8,548 nucleotides of DNA, from positions 1,799 to 10,346 of the forward strand of contig VBKY01000259.1 in the NCBI GenBank assembly GCA_005879255.1, in the 5' to 3' direction. The translations under genes and the position numbers were made by a program. Numbering within the stretch: the stretch's first letter is position 1; each line of letters starts with the position of its first letter. Positions 6,542 to 8,548 of this stretch are shown here, one piece after another. Below the pieces are notes generated by a model that saw only the letters and a list, made by a program, of their open reading frames with translations, was not told the origin of the DNA and searched no databases. Source of the DNA: Deltaproteobacteria bacterium (GTDB lineage: Bacteria > Desulfobacterota_B > Binatia > UBA9968).

Positions 6542-7528
6542 GTGAAAGAGCTCTTTGCGATACTTTCGATTCTTGCCAGTACAGTGCTGCTTCTTCCTCC
6601 ATTTCTGCTTGCACAATCAAAGCCCCTTAAGGAGCTGCGTGTCCCCTACGCGCTCGGCGGCTCGACGGGGTTTTTCTGGGTGGCGCATCGCTCCGGCTCA
6701 TTTGAAAAGCATGGTGTAAAGGTCTTGCCGATCTTCATGCGTGGCGGCCGTGAGGCGGTTCAGGCGTTGATCTCGCGGGATGTATTTGTCGAACAGCAAG
6801 GCAGTTCAGGTGTCATTACCGCCTGGGCCCAAGGGGCGAAGGACTTGGTCGTCATTGGCGCGACCGGCAACAAGCTCGACTACGTTTTCGTCAGCGGTCC
6901 AGCGATCAAAAAACCCGCGGATCTCAAGGGCAAGAAGATCGCCATCAGCCAAATCGGCGCGAGCACCGATTTTATCGCGCGCATCGCCCTGCGCCAACTG
7001 GGATTGACGGAAAAAGATGTCGTTATTCTCGGCATCGGCTCGCAGGCGGAACGCTGGGCGGCGCTCAGCGGCGGCCATGTCGATGCTTCGGTTTTTCAGC
7101 CTCCGGTGACGCTGCGCGCGCGCAAACTCGGCTTTCCCGTCTGGCTGGATTTTTCCAAGGGTGACTATGAATACGTCACCGCCGGGCCGGTAACCACCCG
7201 ATCCTTCATCCGGGCCGAGCGCGAGACGGTGATGAACTTCATGCGCGGCCTCGCCGACGGTATGGATTTTTACCGCGACGAAAAAAACAAAGACGCGGTG
7301 CTGAAGCATCTCGGCGAATTTTATCGATCCACGAATACCGAAGAGCTCGAAGAAACTCGCCGCGTCTACAGCCAGGTTTCGACCGGACTGCCGGTCGTCA
7401 CGGCCAAAGCGCTGGAGAACATGATCGCTAGCGACAAAGTTTTGTCGACGATGAACATCAATGCCGCCGACATACTCGATCTATCATTTTTAAAACAGTT
7501 GGAGGAAGAACGAAGAACTAAAAGATAG
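6542..7528 (+). CDS. ABC transporter substrate-binding protein, NMT1/SsuA-like (SBP3)
   Basis: A 328-residue exported solute-binding protein read from a GTG start. The signal peptide is MKELFAILSILASTVLLLPP followed by FLLA|QSKP, with cleavage likely after residue 24. The mature chain shows the family pattern: FFWVAHRSGSFEKHGVKVLP (44-63), GGREAVQALISRD (68-80), PADLKGKKIAISQIGASTDF (125-144) and GGHVDASVFQPP (177-188). The hinge motif closely matches SBP2's PADLKGKTIAITRFGSASHW, and all three binding proteins of the window are distant paralogs. Its C-terminus ends ILDLSFLKQLEEERRTKR, with a charged tail not seen in SBP1 or SBP2. The stop codon's last base is the first base of the 9-base palindromic array, so the array abuts the gene directly. 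No transporter partner is adjacent; the ligand is unknown. Confidence 0.87.
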   Translation: MKELFAILSILASTVLLLPPFLLAQSKPLKELRVPYALGGSTGFFWVAHRSGSFEKHGVKVLPIFMRGGREAVQALISRDVFVEQQGSSGVITAWAQGAKDLVVIGATGNKLDYVFVSGPAIKKPADLKGKKIAISQIGASTDFIARIALRQLGLTEKDVVILGIGSQAERWAALSGGHVDASVFQPPVTLRARKLGFPVWLDFSKGDYEYVTAGPVTTRSFIRAERETVMNFMRGLADGMDFYRDEKNKDAVLKHLGEFYRSTNTEELEETRRVYSQVSTGLPVVTAKALENMIASDKVLSTMNINAADILDLSFLKQLEEERRTKR

Positions 7529-7630
7529 TTCCATTCGTTCCAACAGTTCCAATAGTTCCAACGGTTTTCGCCTAGGATTAAGGCGGCTTGAACGACTGGA
7601 ACGTTTGGAACGACTGGAACCATTTGAAAC
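7528..7630 (+). repeat. Palindromic array with 9-base period between SBP3 and crotonase 2
   Basis: The left arm has four nonamers, GTTCCATTC, GTTCCAACA, GTTCCAATA and GTTCCAACG (7528-7563). An inner stem CGCCT/AGGCG (7569-7573 with 7581-7585) closes a seven-base loop AGGATTA. The right arm returns in complementary register: GAACGACTG, GAACGTTTG, GAACGACTG, GAACCATTT (7590-7625), then GAAAC. Together it forms one long imperfect hairpin of about 100 bases filling nearly the whole gap, immediately before the AAGGAG of crotonase 2. Same architecture as the array at 2493 but with a different unit sequence and period. No T-run follows, so a classical terminator is not supported. Confidence 0.87.
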
Positions 7631-7642
7631 AAAGGAGTTTAG

Positions 7643-8524
7643 ATGTCCGACTACAAAGAAATACTATATGAAAAGCAGCGCAACGGCGCCTTGATTACGC
7701 TCAACCGGCCGGAGGCGATGAACGCGATTAGCCGGAGCATGATCAAGGAACTGCATGAAGCGTTAGATGATGTAGAACAAGATAAAGATGTACGCGCCGT
7801 GGTGCTCACTGGCGCGGGACGCGCCTTTTCCTCGGGAATGGACCAAGGAAATCGCGTGGGCCGCCGTCGGGATATCCAGTGGCCCTACGGCATTGTTACC
7901 GGGCAGACCGCCGCCGAGGTCATCGATTCATGGCGGGTCGATCCGCGCAATTTCCGCCGCATGTGGGAGTTCGGCAAACCGATCATTGGCGCGATCAACG
8001 GCTGGGCCATGGGCGCGGGCTCGTGGCTGTCTCTTTTCACCCACATCACGCTCGCATCGGAGAACGCGGTCTTCGCGCAACCCGAAGTGCGCCACGGCTC
8101 GAACACGAGTTTCATGTGGACTCTCCTCGGCGGCTACAAGAACGCGCTGCGTTATGGGCTCACCGGTGACCATATCGATGCCCAGGAAGCGCTACGCATC
8201 GGCTTGGTCGTCAAAGTCGTGCCGCCCGATCAACTCATCGACGAATGTTTCAAGATCGTCGAGCGCATCGCCCACGTGCCGCCGGAAACCGTGAAGATCA
8301 ATTTGCAAATCGCCACCATGGGGTTGGATATGATGGGACTGCGCGACGCTTTGACGTTCGATAAGCAAATGTCCGCGCCGGCGCATGTGATGCTGCGCGA
8401 GGAGTTACGCAAGCCGCTCGACGACGCTCGCGCCAACAAGGGCATTCGGGAATATCTGCAGATGCGCGACGGTCCGTTCCAGCCGGAACCGTTTGGACCG
8501 AGGGCGAGGAAGAAGAATGGGTGA
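7643..8524 (+). CDS. Crotonase-superfamily protein (enoyl-CoA hydratase/isomerase-like) 2
   Basis: A 293-residue paralog of crotonase 1, aligning end to end without gaps (about 72% identity by hand count). It has the first oxyanion segment GRAFSSGMD (59-67), the second GWAMGAG (120-126) and FAQPEVRHG (144-152) with Glu148 conserved. The first catalytic Glu position is again Trp128 (GAGSWLS), so the substitution is ancestral to both and not a recent lesion. Identity is near complete at 141-240 (VFAQPEVRHGSNT, ERIAHVPPETVKINLQI) and in the tail YLQMRDGPFQPEPFGPR, but low at 91-120 (WSADDVKLIRIFEM against WRVDPRNFRRMWEF), a region likely near the acyl pocket, so the two may differ in substrate. 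The start has AAGGAG about six bases upstream. An alternative to paralogous enzymes with different substrates is subunits of one mixed oligomer. The exact reaction is unknown. Confidence 0.9.
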   Translation: MSDYKEILYEKQRNGALITLNRPEAMNAISRSMIKELHEALDDVEQDKDVRAVVLTGAGRAFSSGMDQGNRVGRRRDIQWPYGIVTGQTAAEVIDSWRVDPRNFRRMWEFGKPIIGAINGWAMGAGSWLSLFTHITLASENAVFAQPEVRHGSNTSFMWTLLGGYKNALRYGLTGDHIDAQEALRIGLVVKVVPPDQLIDECFKIVERIAHVPPETVKINLQIATMGLDMMGLRDALTFDKQMSAPAHVMLREELRKPLDDARANKGIREYLQMRDGPFQPEPFGPRARKKNG

Positions 8525-8525
8525 A

Positions 8526-8541
8526 TGGAGTAATGGAGTAA
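8526..8541 (+). repeat. Start of a further 8-base array after crotonase 2 (cut by window edge)
   Basis: Two exact tandem copies of TGGAGTAA begin two bases after the crotonase 2 stop. The unit matches the left-arm octamer TGGAGTAY of the array at 2493, in the same orientation, suggesting the left arm of another palindromic array that continues beyond the window. Only 16 bases are visible, so this rests mainly on the likeness to the first array. Confidence 0.5.
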
Positions 8542-8548
8542 ATGAAAA

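Noticed and set aside
7528..7630. Rho-independent terminator after SBP3
   Set aside because: The hairpin is far longer than a terminator stem, built of tandem units, and is followed by GAAACAAAGGAG and not a T-run.

Overview
The window is bacterial and gene-dense, with moderately high GC (about 67% in sampled lines of one crotonase gene). It looks like an environmental, probably uncultured lineage. Orphan NMT1/SsuA-type periplasmic binding proteins, non-canonical crotonases, an ADP-forming acyl-CoA synthetase, a REP-associated transposase and short-period palindromic arrays between genes recall proteobacteria-like soil and subsurface groups such as Binatota, Rokubacteria or Tectomicrobia. That placement is an inference from gene content only.

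Layout: a partial alpha/beta hydrolase leaves the left edge on the minus strand (1-193). Everything after it is on the plus strand. In order: binding protein SBP1 (342-1367); binding protein SBP2 (1464-2477); a hairpin array with an 8-base period (2493-2600); crotonase 1 (2621-3502); a lower-GC REP-associated tyrosine transposase (3528-4160) with two REP-like palindromes inside its own reading frame; a fused acyl-CoA synthetase (4173-6356, TTG start); an 81-bp palindromic intergenic element (6415-6495); binding protein SBP3 (6542-7528, GTG start); a hairpin array with a 9-base period (7528-7630); crotonase 2 (7643-8524); and the start of another 8-base array at the right edge.

A plausible joint role is uptake and CoA-dependent catabolism of a small organic acid. 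The exported binding proteins would capture the substrate, the synthetase would make the CoA thioester, and the crotonases would act on the acyl-CoA. The substrate cannot be read from the sequence. No permease or ATPase is present, so the binding proteins must work with a transporter encoded elsewhere or act as sensors.

The most notable points are these. (1) The unit binding protein - palindromic array - crotonase occurs twice, with crotonases about 72% identical by hand count but arrays built from unrelated units. (2) Both crotonases have Trp where classical enoyl-CoA hydratase has its first catalytic Glu. (3) The transposase carries an inverted pair of GTAG-bounded palindromes, centres exactly 300 bases apart, translated in frame as part of the protein.
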